A stretch of 64,000 bases of DNA from Gigaspora rosea. Taxonomy: Eukaryota > Glomeromycota > Glomeromycetes > Diversisporales > Gigasporaceae. The stretch lies in contig QKWP01001208.1 in the NCBI GenBank assembly GCA_003550325.1, forward strand, positions 92,985 through 156,984, in the 5' to 3' direction. Both the position numbers and the translations under genes were made by a program. Of the stretch, positions 34,625 through 45,489 are shown in pieces (the first letter of the stretch is position 1; every line of letters begins with the position of its first letter). The notes beneath the pieces were generated by a model. That model was not told where the DNA came from and made no database searches. It saw only the letters and a program-made list of their open reading frames with translations.

Positions 34625-35153
34625 TCCCTAGTATAATCACAATTATATTTTATATCGAAACTGTGATCAATATTTTATAATCAATTCTTAAGATGATATC
34701 TATTTAGAAAATAAGAATAAAGTTAAAATTAGCCTCTTTACATTTTTTGTGAAATTTAAACACCATTTAACAATTATCAAGAGACTATATTAAGCAATAA
34801 TTGAGTTCGAACGTGTCTTGAAAGCGAACTCAGATTAGATCTTTAAATAGGTAATGACAATTCAAACTATAATCAATAAAATAGATAGATGAGAATAGTT
34901 AAATGTGTAGCAAAAGAATCTTGGCATTGAGTTATGTAGATAATAACGTGAATTCAAATTTCAAGTTGGATTTTGTCGACATTTCAAAATTTTTCCAATT
35001 AAGATACTTAAAGGTTTGTCGTAAAAGGAAAAAAAACATAGATAGTATACAACTATGAAATAACAAAAATTTTTTATTATAATAAAGAATACTAATTATA
35101 TTGTAAGATACAAATGTTAGCTTAGAAGTGGAAACTATCTTTTTCATAAAGAA
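34625..35153 (-). repeat. Right arm of the 7.5-kb inverted-repeat-bounded interval
   Basis: Complementary to 27,658-28,165. The outer edge is ctttttcataaag at 35,141-35,153. A 71-codon minus frame (34,932-35,147) follows the arm but is not open at the corresponding place in the other arm, so it is not taken as a gene. Confidence 0.75.
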
Positions 35154-35501
35154 TATAGATCGTCATAATTGCAAATTACACAACCGATAATTAATCAGTA
35201 TTATTATAGAGATCTTAAAGATAATACAAAAAGAATACCATATGCATTACTTTCAAGGACCCTATTTTTATACAATTTAGTACTGGCTTGACGTAATTAT
35301 GGATGTACCTAAGTGATTTTAAGGTTTTCAATTGATACAATTTTTATGGGTGCGCTACCTAAAATGTCGAAAAATTAAAGATTATAAATTATTAAAATTT
35401 GATTACCGGTATATCATTCTACATATCAGATATAAAATTATTAAACGTATAATGATCACGACATACGAATATACGTAGGTACGTACACCATTTATAAAAT
35501 A
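35154..35501. other. Duplicated upstream flank of hydrolase copy 3
   Basis: Shares tcaattgatacaatttt, gcgctacctaaa, tataaaattattaaacgta and acgtaggtacgtacacc with the upstream flank of copy 1, in the same order. Confidence 0.6.
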
Positions 35502-37003
35502 ATGCTAACTCTTAAAATTATTTCACACAATTTCCCGGCTTCCTTAGATCGTAAAGTACCAGGAAAAGATGATCGTCTCAGAATCGTGCAAGTTCATATG
35601 TGACAACAGGCATTGATACAAAAAACGATGGTAAAATATCTTTGTATTTGCACATGCTACTGGATTTCATAAAGAATTATGGAATCCTAATCATAAAATT
35701 GTTTAATTGTTACATGAACGAAAACATCGATGGAACGACGGAGATACGTGTATGTGGACTTTGGATTGTTCGAATCATGGAGATAATGCAATGTTAAATC
35801 AAGATATTTTGCCCGATAAGTGTAAGTCCACCTAGCTTTCTAACTACATACATTACATATCAATATTGTAATTGTATTGAAATTTAATTAGACTTTGTTG
35901 AGGCAAAAATTCAACTTTCAATTATTTGTATAGGGCATTCATTCGATGGAACTTCCATTTGAGAGAAATTTTATTAATACTGTAATAGTTGTCATTACTT
36001 TTTTGCGGTTTTTAAAAGTCACAGATCACGTGATGTTTATAGGTTATTGGCAGAACCAGTACTTTTGATAGAATTTTGGTCATTGAGCCTATACTTAGGG
36101 GAATTTACACATACAACAATTACAAAAAGAAGTGACAGATGGTCAGATAGATAAGAATGCTTATGATTTTTTTAAAATATATGAATGCTAAAAAAAAAAC
36201 TTTTATCATAAAATTTAACAGAGATAATTTTAGTAAGAACAAATTTTTCAAAGTTGGGACCCCAAAATGCTTAATCTTTATGTTGTAAGTAATAACTCTT
36301 TATTTATTAATTTTATTTGTATTTTTTTTTTTTTTTTTTATCATTTTAATTTAAATTCAAATTATATAATGATTTATGAATCATAATATAGCAATATGGA
36401 TTATATGAGTGAAGTTACCTTAAAATGTTCTAAAACTCAAGAGTTTGTAAGTTTTTTTTTTTATATTCCTTTTAGTGTAACCCAAGGCTTATTAAATTTA
36501 TTTTATTTATGACAATTTTTTATGATATAAGTGAACGATGTCCAACTCTATTTGTTGTTGTGATCATTCAAACTTCGAATAAGCTTTATAAAAGAATTAC
36601 TTTTTATCAAGGTTATACATTTCTTAATAAATGTGGTTTTCCTTTATAGCTGTCAAAACCCGGCTTTTCATAAAATGTCACAATGTCAACATAGTGAACT
36701 TATATCTATAGATGCTGGCCATTTGGTTAGTTGACCCATTTTTTCGTTCTAAATGTTTCATCATAATCTTATAACGTGAATTTAAAACTTATACAGGTGC
36801 CTATGGAAAAACCTGCGCAAGTTGGTAAGTCATTTCAAATTATTAATATCCTATCGACTTTTTATTTTCTACAATTACTGTATTACTCATTATTTTATCC
36901 ACAGTTTATAATATTGAATTTCGCACGCAAATTTTTGAGAAATGTTTTACAAAACAATCAACTTGAAGACAATTATTTACGTCCAGTTTTGGCCATATTA
37001 TAG
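35502..37003 (+). pseudogene. Alpha/beta-hydrolase, copy 3, heavily decayed
   Basis: The ATG and first 30 codons match copy 1 (ISHNFPASLDRKVPG). Exon 1 then has several single-base losses (for example agaatcgtgcaag where the others read agaatcgctgcaa) and small insertions near 35,690-35,710. Exon 2 lacks its first half, including the WSDC region, and the elbow reads GHSFDG. Exon 3 has lost about 25 bases, exon 4 lacks the AAHA part, and exons 5 and 6 are shortened, with VVGD broken by a missing base. The terminal exons (VPMEKPAQV, EFARKFLRN, RPVLAIL) are still readable. This is the most degraded of the four copies. Confidence 0.87.
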
Positions 37004-37556
37004 TTAAAAGAATGTATAATTACATATTGTACGTGCATAAAAAATATATATGCTTAAAAAAAAAATAAGGAATAATAATAAATGAACCAATTTTAACCGC
37101 GCCATAAATGTGAATATGATAAATATAGTAAGACCATGTATGAACTAGGATGTTAAAAACTGTTTCCATAAATTTTGATGCACCTAAAAATTTGTGAAAC
37201 TTCTTCAATTTCGTTCTAAGAAACACCTAACACAAGTAAATTTCTAGGTGTCCCAGAATTTATGAAAGCAGCTGTAATGGCCGAAACCAAAAATAATGAA
37301 TAACTGTTTTGTGTTGATTGTCTGCAAATTCAGTAAATATAGTCTTGTCTAGAGATGTACTGTACATATAGTCTTGTCTAGAGGTGTACTGTACATTACC
37401 TCGACATCGCACTTTTTACGTGAGCCATGTGATAATTTTAACTTTCAACTAAAAAAATTATATTGATAGTTAACTGAACATTAATATTATTCTAATTGAA
37501 TAATTTTCCTCGCGTGAGGTACATTAAAAAATTACGACAGGGGAAACCCGAGTTGC
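37004..37556. other. Downstream flank of hydrolase copy 3
   Basis: Contains the conserved post-gene flank (37,019-37,150), the decayed acctaaaaatttg MITE (about 37,178-37,258) and an imperfect short tandem repeat, atagtcttgtctagag.tgtactgtac (37,338-37,396). Confidence 0.5.
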
Positions 37557-37875
37557 AAGTCACTATGATCGGTGTATAAAATCTGATCCCAAACGTATGT
37601 GAATCTTGTGCACATTGTACACATAATTTATGTGAACAATTTTAAAAATTTGTGCTATATATCTTTTTATAAAATTAAATGATATGGATATAACTTATAT
37701 ACAATAAATTATATGCACAATGTGCTCTATATGTACATCATCTGTGATTTTGGTGCACTATTTAGCCCCAAAGTATGTGAATTACGTGCACATTTCCAGC
37801 CCAAAATATGTGAAACTTTTTAAATATGTACACATGAGCACATTGTGCACATATATTTTATACACTGACTATAAT
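37557..37875. mobile_element. MITE with gtgtataaaat and gcacattgtgcacat inner repeats
   Basis: Left agtcactatgatcggtgtat and the complement of the right end, agtgataattatagtcagtg then tataaaat, form the termini. Inside, words built of tgtgcac and tgtacac recur in both orientations. No coding capacity. Confidence 0.55.
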
Positions 37876-38922
37876 TATCACTGAGAATGAAATCGCGGTA
37901 ACCCGGTCCACGTAGCGGATTTTACTAGTTTCACTTGTCTTAAAAAATTAGTAATTGTATTATTTAGTGTAGCAATACAAAAAATATAAATACGCACATA
38001 TTAGGGACCCGATCATTTCAAATGACCAAAAATGACCAGCATTTGGTAACAAAGTCTGAAACATCAAAAATGTCATTTAGGTCATTTGTCACGTGCAATA
38101 ATTTTACTGATCAAATAGCTTACTATAGTTAAAGAAACGTGAAAGGCACAATTACACTAGATAATAGATATTTGATTATTAATTAACCGAAGTTAAATGA
38201 CCTTGAGTCATTTGAGTCATTTCAGGTGCTGCAGAAATGGGCTTGACAAAAAAAGATTTTCGGAAAATCAATTTTTATATTGTAAATCTTATAATAATCA
38301 TATGAAAATGTTAACACATTTTGTGTTTGAAAAAACACCTTTTGAAAAAATTGGCAATTTCGTTCCTTTTTGCAGCACCTGCCCATATATGATGCATATG
38401 AACTGTTTATACTATAGTCTGTCATTACTGAACTCAAAACAACCATACTAGACTCATTAAAAAGCATCGCTTGACAAGATAATGAATTCTGAAAAATGAA
38501 ACCCTACAAGTCACCTGATTTTCAAATGCATAAGTAATAAGTTTTCAATTGATGTATATGCTGAATTTAGCCTGAATAGACATAAATTTAATCAACTTTT
38601 TATTTATTGGTCTGATGAATTATTATTAGGGTATTTACTTTAATGAGGGTCTATTTTGCATCAAACCCATTAGAATATCTTAAATCCCATTAGATTATCG
38701 TCAAACTTATTACTGAGACATGCTATTTACATTTTTATTGTTATGAGTACGTACGTATGTAAATGTTAAGCTGTCTATCAGACTGTTGTCAAATAATTAA
38801 TCCATCAAAAAATTTTGGGGTTTTAAAAATTCTATGTCGCACATTCAAATGGACCAAAAATGTAGCAGATTATCAATGAATAAAAATATAAAATTACATA
38901 AAAATATATCGTTTACAAAATA
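37876..38922. other. Upstream flank of hydrolase copy 4 with two short elements
   Basis: 37,990-38,225 holds palindromic atttcaaatgacc / gagtcatttgagtcattt words. 38,380-38,900 is the duplicated upstream flank (actcattaaaaagcatcg, tttcaattgatgtatatg, aatccatcaaaaa). Confidence 0.45.
38223..38381. mobile_element. MITE, about 159 bp, with CAGGTGCTGCA ends
   Basis: caggtgctgcagaaatgg at the left and the complement of tttttgcagcacctg at the right; both ends continue with weak matching (cgaaattgcc). The right half resembles 24,480-24,520 next to the solo LTR, so a relic of the same element may exist there. Confidence 0.6.
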
Positions 38923-40534
38923 ATGCCAACTCTTAAAATTATTTCACACAATTTCCCGGCTTCCTTAGATCGTCAAATACCAGGAGAAGGTGGTCATCTC
39001 AGAATCGCTGCAAATTCATATGTGACAACAAGTAATGACACAAAAAACAACGATGGTAAAATATCTCTTGTATTTGCACATGCTACCGGATTTCATAAAG
39101 AATTATGGAATCCTATCATAAAATTGTTACATGAACGAAGACATCGATGGAACGGTGGAGATATGTGGGCTTTGGATTGTTCGAATCATGGAAATAGTGC
39201 AATTTTAAATCAAGATATTTTGCCCGATAAGTGTAAGTCCACCTAGCCTTCTAACCAAATACATTACATATTATTAATATTGTAATTGTATTGAAATTTA
39301 ATCGGATCACTAGTTGTATGGACCGACTATACTCGAGATATCCTTCAACTTATCGATAAGGCAAAAATTCAAAAACCAATTATTGGTATAGGGCATTCAT
39401 TAGGCGGAACTTGCATGTGAGAGAAATTTATAAATACTGTAAAAATAGTTGTCATTACTTCTTTTTCTCGCGGTTTTTAAAATCATAAATCACGTGATGC
39501 TTATAGCTTAATGGCAGAAATTATCCGTCCCGGTACTTTTGATAGTATTTTGGTCATTGAACCAGGACTTAAGCCTACTACCCTTGAACTTTTTGAATTT
39601 AAAAGTACAACCATTACAAACAGACGAGATAGATGGCCAAATAGGTAAGAATGCTTATGATTTTTTATATATATGAATGCTAAAAAAAACTTTTATCATA
39701 AAAATTTGACAGAGAAGCAGCGCATGCTAATTTTAGTAAGAGCAAATTTTTTCAAAGTTGGGACCCTGAAATGCTTAATCTCTATGTTGTAAGTGATAAC
39801 TCTTTATTAATTTTGTTTGTATTTTTAAAATTCAAATTAAATGATTTATGAATCATTATATAGCAATATGGATTATATGAATTGCCATCTGGTGAAGTTA
39901 CCTTAAAATGTCCAAAAACTCAGGAGTTTGTAAGTTTTTTTTTTTTAATTCCTCTTAGTGTAACTCAAGATTTATCTAAATTTATTTATTTATTTATAAC
40001 ATTAGTGTACATTCTTCGATATAAATGAAAGATACTCTACATTTCATCAAATGTCGAAAATTCAATGCCCTATTCTCTTTGTTGTTGGTAATCATTCGAA
40101 CTTCGAGTAAGCATTATAAATTACTTTTGATCAAAGGTTATATAAATTTCTTAATAAAAATGAGGTTTTCTTTCTGTAGTTATCAAGATCTGGCTCTTCA
40201 TAAAATGTCACAATGTCAACGTAGTGAACTTATATCTATAGATGCTAGCCATCTGGTTTGTTAACCCATTTTTTTCATTCTAAATGTTTCATCACAATCT
40301 TATAACGTGAATTTAAACTTTATACAGGTGCCAATGGAAAAACCTATCCAAGTTGGTAAGTAATTTCAAATTATTAATATTCTATCAACCTTCTACTTTT
40401 TATTCTTATTCATTATTATATCCATAGCTTATGCTATTGAATATTTCGCACGCAAATTTTGGAAAAATAATGATTTGTTACAAAAAAATCAGTCTGAAGG
40501 CAACAATGTACGCCCAGTTTTGGCCACATTATAA
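38923..40534 (+). CDS. Alpha/beta-hydrolase, copy 4, intact frame, nine exons
   Basis: Predicted 334 residues from exons 38923-39232, 39314-39416, 39507-39644, 39713-39788, 39864-39929, 40006-40106, 40180-40255, 40328-40355 and 40428-40534 (1,005 bases; all introns GT-AG; phases identical to copy 1). It carries FAHATGFHKELW, the nucleophile elbow GHSLGG and the terminal DASHL then VPMEKP histidine. The strand that ends in GDRS in copy 1 and GDNS in copy 2 reads VVGNHS here, so the residue in the place of the presumed catalytic acid is asparagine. The exon 6 start is rewritten relative to copy 1 but stays in frame. It may be an enzyme with altered or lost activity, or the acid may be supplied elsewhere. 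The downstream flank is cut short compared with the other copies. Confidence 0.87.
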
Positions 40535-40690
40535 TTAAAATAATGTATAAATTACATATTGTACGTACATAAAAATAGAAATCAAAAAGGAATAATAAAT
40601 AATGTATGATTATTAAGATATTAAACTTTTATTATTTAATATTAAATTGTAGAAAAAAAAAATGTTAGAAAGATTGGATCATTTTTTAAA

Positions 40691-43163
40691 TCATTGAGAT
40701 TTAGCAGCCTCCTTCTCCCTTTCTCTCTTTTTTAAAGCACGTTGCCTGATACTTGTTTGTTGACCTTTGTTGGAATAAAAAAACATTAATCAAATTTTTT
40801 GATGATTAAAATACTCAAACGTGTATATATGTTATGAAGCAATTATTATCAACACATACCAAGTATATAATTTACCCAGTAACTCCAACTAAATGTATTA
40901 CAAATTATCCAGTTAACAAGCGCATGAGAAGGATATGTATTAGAATTGAAAGGATAATAGGCAGCCCCTCCAGGGATTCCAATTTTAGATAATACACATT
41001 TGACATATGGCCCTGGTAATGGAATTAGAAAAGATGGTTTTCGGATTTTTGACATGGATGATACCTTATAAAAAAAATCAATAGATTTGAGAAATGAGAA
41101 TTAGTAAGATGATAGTTAAAGAATTAAATTGAATTAATGAATAATTTAATTTAAAGAACCATACCACAAAATAAGTATTAACATTTTCAACAACAATTCC
41201 TTTTGATTTTAGTTCAGCACCTATAGCTTGTGACCATTGATTCATAAAAGCCTTTGAACCAGAATATACTGATAGTAATGGGGTAGCAGTCAATCCAGCA
41301 AATGAACCAACATTAATGATAAGTCCTCGATTGCTATTTTTTGAATAAAAAAAAATAATAATAAATTTAAAATTAAAATTTCGGGTTTTTTTAAAAGATT
41401 AATAAAAAAAAAACACATTTAATTGAAAAACAAACTTGGGAAGCATCTTTGATAATACAATCTTGGTAACTTTTAAAAGTCCAGAAATATTAACTTCAAC
41501 AATATTTTGAATCACTTCATCACTCTCAAGATAAAATGGTGTTGGAATCTCATGATTAGTACCAACATTATTAACCAATACACCAACATCAAGCTCTTCA
41601 ATTATTCCCTTTAAATTTCCATAATCCTTTGGATCACCTTTGGTAAAATCCATAGCATAAATCTTTGTATCAACTTTATATTTTGTTTCTAAATTAAAAT
41701 GGTTTATTATTAGTTAAAGAAAATAAAAAAAAAAAAAATTTAATAAATAAATACGAACCGATTTCATCTTTCAAAGCTTCTAATTTGGATGCAGTACGAG
41801 AAACCAAAAAAACATTAAATTTAGCAGCAGCTAGTTGCATAGCGAATTCTCTTCCAATGCCATCAGACGCGCCGGTAACAACTATTACAAAAAAAAAAAG
41901 ACCCCGTCCTTTTTTAGTATCAAACTAAAAAAAAAAAAACAAAAAAAAAATATGTATATATATTTGCACAATAAACTTGAAAATAACTTACTAGCCCAGG
42001 CACCTCTTCCAGCACCAAAACTCTTCAACTATGGAATATAAATATAGATACAAATAAGCATGAAATAATATAATAAATTTAATCTTATCTATTAAAGATG
42101 TAATATAACGACAATAATTAAGTATCGCGTTATTATTTAATCAAGATAAAAATCCGATACTCAGTTTATATGTGTTATTACCAGTGATGGCATGTTATGA
42201 TTTTGGACATTGGACAATGTCGAATTGGACATAAAAAAAAAAATTTAATTTACTTTAATCTAAATTAAATTTAATTCAGGCCAATATATTATTATTATTT
42301 TTACCAGGCTTCAGGGATTTTTAAGTTGATAATTAACACCTAAAAAAACCGAAACCGTAATATATAATATGCATATGCTTCGAAACATCATCACGACCTT
42401 TTTTATAAAATTAATAAATTAATATGTAATTTACTTTGACCTAAATTAAACTTAATTCCAGGCCAATATATTATTATTTTTTTTTTACCAGATTTCAGGC
42501 TTTTAAGTTGAATCCGTAATATAAAATATGCATATGCTTCAAAACATAATCACGACCTTTCTTATAAAATTAATAAATTAATATGTAGATAAGAAACTAC
42601 ATAAACTTATACGACCATCTCTATATAGAATAAAATAAAATTAACAAACGTCATTATTGAAGTAAAAAGTGATAAAGCTTTTTGTTGTCCAATAAAATTA
42701 TTGGACAATTGGACATATGTCCAATTGATCCTCTAATTTTTTTGGACATTGTTCAATGCCTAAAGGTCCAAAAAAATTATTTGGACATTCGGACTATGTC
42801 CAATTGTCCAAATGTCCAATTAATTTATTTGGACATTTGTCCAATGCCAACCCTGGTTATTACTACGAAAAAAAAGTTAAACAGGAATATAAAAGAATAT
42901 TAATACATACACTTTTTCCAGGTGTAAGATAAACGTCAACTATCAATTTTAAAAAACTTAAAGTTTTTAATGAAATGAAAAAGGCACCAATAATAGCGAA
43001 AATAGCAATGGTTGCCATAATAATTGGGCTGTCTAGTTATTAAAAGTATAATAAAAAAAGCGTTCATTTTATATAAAATAACTAAATAATTCATGAAAAG
43101 TTAAATTTTCTATATCCTATAAAGTTCGAACTTACCCTGAATTAGTTGAAGAAATTGTGCCAT
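40691..43163 (-). CDS. IFA38: Very-long-chain 3-oxoacyl-CoA reductase (short-chain dehydrogenase), eight exons
   Basis: Predicted 336 residues from minus-strand exons 43163-43136, 43032-42911, 42028-41992, 41881-41759, 41688-41436, 41333-41165, 41064-40860 and 40764-40691; sum 1,011 bases, all phases agree. It has an N-terminal membrane anchor ([16 protein letters not shown]), the cofactor motif [12 protein letters not shown], the catalytic serine strand [10 protein letters not shown] and the active-site YSGSK. C-terminal parts [11 protein letters not shown] and FPLPGPYV-like sequence and a basic tail ([16 protein letters not shown]) are typical of the ER enzyme known as Ifa38 in yeast and HSD17B12 in animals. 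This enzyme reduces 3-oxoacyl-CoA in the fatty acid elongation cycle, using NADPH. The tail is lysine-rich as in ER proteins. A hAT-type element occupies most of the intron between exons 2 and 3. The gene symbol is by homology. Confidence 0.92.
42182..42855. mobile_element. hAT-type element, 674 bp, in an intron of the 3-oxoacyl-CoA reductase gene
   Basis: Ends CAGTGATGGCAT and the complement of ATGCCAACCCTG. GTTATTAC stands on both sides (42,174-42,181 and 42,856-42,863), a perfect 8-bp target duplication. Inside, ggacaatgtcc/ggacatttgtcc words recur, and a block ggccaatatattatta...cagg is duplicated (42,280-42,400 and 42,460-42,560). No transposase. Confidence 0.87.
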
Positions 43164-43758
43164 TTTGATAGAATGTAAAAAAAAAATTCAAAACACGATA
43201 ATTATATATCGATATAATATATAATATATCGATATAACGATAATCAGATCATTCCATAATCTCATGATATTGTTTTAAATTGCATGAGAAAATCGCGTGA
43301 TATAATTATGCAGAAACTGGTAAAGTACATATACGCGAGAATTTTTGCCAATCATTTAATATGTAGTTCTTATATAGTGATTGATCAAATTTACAAAGTA
43401 ATATTAAGTATTATGCATGATTAAGATTATGCATATGGGCTGATCAGCGGAATTGGGCCTTAGTTAGATACCCCAAATTTTAATTTGAACCTCACGTTTT
43501 CTCATATTTAATTAGTTAAATGTACGGAACAATTACTCGATTATGCCCTAATAATTTTAAACCATACCTTAAATAATTTTAAGGATATGCAAACCATGCG
43601 TCAAAACCCATCTGTCCCAGCCAAACCCCATCTGCTTCCTATTGGTTAGGCTCTACTTGGGCATATTATTTGACGTCTGAGCCCTACTAGGACGTCGGTT
43701 GACCAATTTTTGTACCATATATGGGCGGCAAGAGTTATGTCGCCCTACTAGGACATCG

Positions 43759-44030
43759 GTTGACGGGAAGATTGAAGATCAAGGAACCCAGTGATATCTT
43801 CGTGATAATCACATCGCATGATTAAGTGTTCGGCCTACATTAGGGTTAGGTGATAGGTTAGTTTAGGCTAATTTGTTTAGTGTTAGTACGTTAGGGTTAG
43901 TGTTAGGGTTTAGGTGATAGGTTAGTTTAGGCTAGTGCTAGTAAACAAATGACGTAGTTGCATGATTTCATGTGATGTGATTATCACGAATATATCACTG
44001 GGTTCCTTGATCTTCAAGTGTCCCGTCAAC
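43759..44030. mobile_element. MITE with 60-bp inverted ends and TTAGGG-like interior
   Basis: The left end, gttgacgggaagattgaaga then tcaaggaacccagtgatatc, is matched by the complement of the right end, gttgacgggacacttgaaga then tcaaggaacccagtgatata, continuing through cgtgataatcacatc. The interior (43,843-43,940) repeats ttagggttag.tgataggttag and gtttaggctag twice. Confidence 0.8.
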
Positions 44031-44034
44031 TGCT

Positions 44035-44188
44035 GCATGTCCCGCATGATTCCGCATATTAGCCCATATGGGTGGACAAATGATACTATCTTATTTTATT
44101 TTTAGGACCGGGCATGTCCCGCATGATTCCGCATATTAGCCCATATGGGTGGACAAATGATACTATCTTATTTTATTTTTAGGACCGG
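44035..44188. repeat. Exact 77-bp tandem duplication
   Basis: The segment from gcatgtcccgcatgattcc to ttttaggaccgg occurs twice head to tail with no difference seen. It borders the MITE at 43,759-44,030. Confidence 0.95.
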
Positions 44189-44548
44189 GTAATTATTAAA
44201 AAAGGATTTTGTATTAATATGAATCGATAGCTTAGATATAAACTAACCGAATTTTATTTGCCGGTAGTATTAATGAAACAATACTATATCGCTAAAACAA
44301 GTACTGTATTTAGGTCTCGAAGTATTATTCCCTAATCTAAATGTCATTCAACTTATCTCCCTCAAAGACACCAGGAAAGTATCGTTTTTATTAAAGAAAA
44401 AAGCCTTTGACATTAAAGTCGCAGGACGTGCAATTTATTTATTACAACGTGATACTAACAGTGCACATGATGTTACGTAGCACATGAAAAGCATCGTTTT
44501 TATAATTTTCCCTTTTTTATCTTTCCCTCAATTGACTAACCTTGGGTA

Positions 44549-44773
44549 CTATTTAGTAACCAACCTCAATAGTTCGTGACCAACGGACTCTGGAAATCTC
44601 CAGACAATGTGGCTTACCAATCCCCATAACACAAAGAGAATTTGATATACTATTAGTGATGGATCCAAATCTGGTAGTTTTGGCATATGCCGTGGCAAAA
44701 CTAGTTCGGGACTTTGGATTTCAACAGGATTTGACGGATTTTGGATCCTTATTCCTAATTGCCGTAATATCAT
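44549..44773 (-). CDS. Hypothetical protein, 74 residues
   Basis: Open frame starting with a true ATG (44,773). It reads a proline-rich first half (IQNPSNPVEIQSPELVLPR) and then one hydrophobic helix (IVYQILFVLWGLVSHIVW). Composition is more balanced than the surrounding DNA. No family recognised; it may be an exon of a larger gene. About 60 bases upstream on the minus strand lies AT-rich sequence without a clear TATA box. Confidence 0.4.
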   Translation of the reverse strand: MILRQLGIRIQNPSNPVEIQSPELVLPRHMPKLPDLDPSLIVYQILFVLWGLVSHIVWRFPESVGHELLRLVTK

Positions 44774-44949
44774 AGTTTGGGTTCCATCACTATATCAGAT
44801 ATAATACTATACGTACTGTACGCGAAAAAAAGTTGGGCTATCATATAAACGGCGCATCTCTAGAGGGTATTCTTTTATGCACAATAATATTTTTTATTAA
44901 AATCATTTTAAAAGAAGCATATATTGTCAATAAATTCAATAAAAAATGA

Positions 44950-45489
44950 TTATAAACCGGATTGAGTAAAATTATTAGTAGATTCTGGCACATGCAAATG
45001 TTTTCTTTTAACATCATTTGTTGATATTGTTTTAGTGGTAAATTTTTCTTCTTTTTTGGAGGGGAAATCTTTTGTTCTTTCTTCCTCTATAGCACCTTGT
45101 AATAATGTTTGCCTACATAAAAAATATGTAAATCAAACCATAAAAAATATGTAAATTAAGAAATTTATAAAAAAAGGTATTGTATTAATATTCGTAAAAA
45201 TGAACCTTATTTCTACCCATGCTTGTACAATATTTTCGGTATCAGGACTTTTGAATAACTGTGGTTCTGATCTATTTGTACGGCAAACAGGACAAACTTG
45301 TTCCATATTTAAACATCTTCGGATACAAAGGGAACAATACACGTGCCCACATTCAGCGATCATTGGAGTGTTAAAAAAGTCCTTGCATACTGAACAACGC
45401 GAAAGAGTATCGAGAAGTTTAAGTGACGCTTGAGGAAAGTCGCTTGGATCTGAAATTGATGATAGATCAAAAGGACCATCATCTGACAT
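44950..45489 (-). CDS. RAD18-like RING-finger protein, 148 residues, two exons
   Basis: Exons 45489-45206 and 45112-44950 give 148 residues. Residues 20-80 form a C3HC4 RING: CSVC, CGHVYCSLC, CIRRC then CPVCRTN. They match the N-terminal RING of RAD18, the E3 ubiquitin ligase that modifies PCNA at stalled replication forks, including the preceding PQASLKLLDTL and the following LVQAW-like helix (NIVQAWVEIR). RAD18 proteins are usually some 400-500 residues and go on with a zinc-binding and a SAP domain. Here the frame ends after a short lysine-rich tail (KKEEKFTTKTISTNDVKRK). Either this is a truncated paralogue, or further exons are used through an alternative splice of the second exon. The donor of exon 1 (gttcat) is not optimal. 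RING identity: high; RAD18 relation: probable. Confidence 0.75.

Larger units (their letters stand above)
43164..44548. other. Intergenic DNA upstream of the reductase gene
   Basis: The reductase promoter should lie at about 43,170-43,420, where atatcgatata palindromes recur. 43,436-43,480 resembles 53,945-53,990 (tgggctgatcagcggaattgg against tattggtcgattaatgaaattgg), a dispersed repeat. A ccctactaggac.tcggttgac segment is duplicated at 43,683 and 43,742. Confidence 0.45.

Noticed and set aside
45200-45433. 77-codon + frame opposite the RING gene
   Set aside because: Shadow of the real coding strand; the cysteines on the minus strand make a proper RING.
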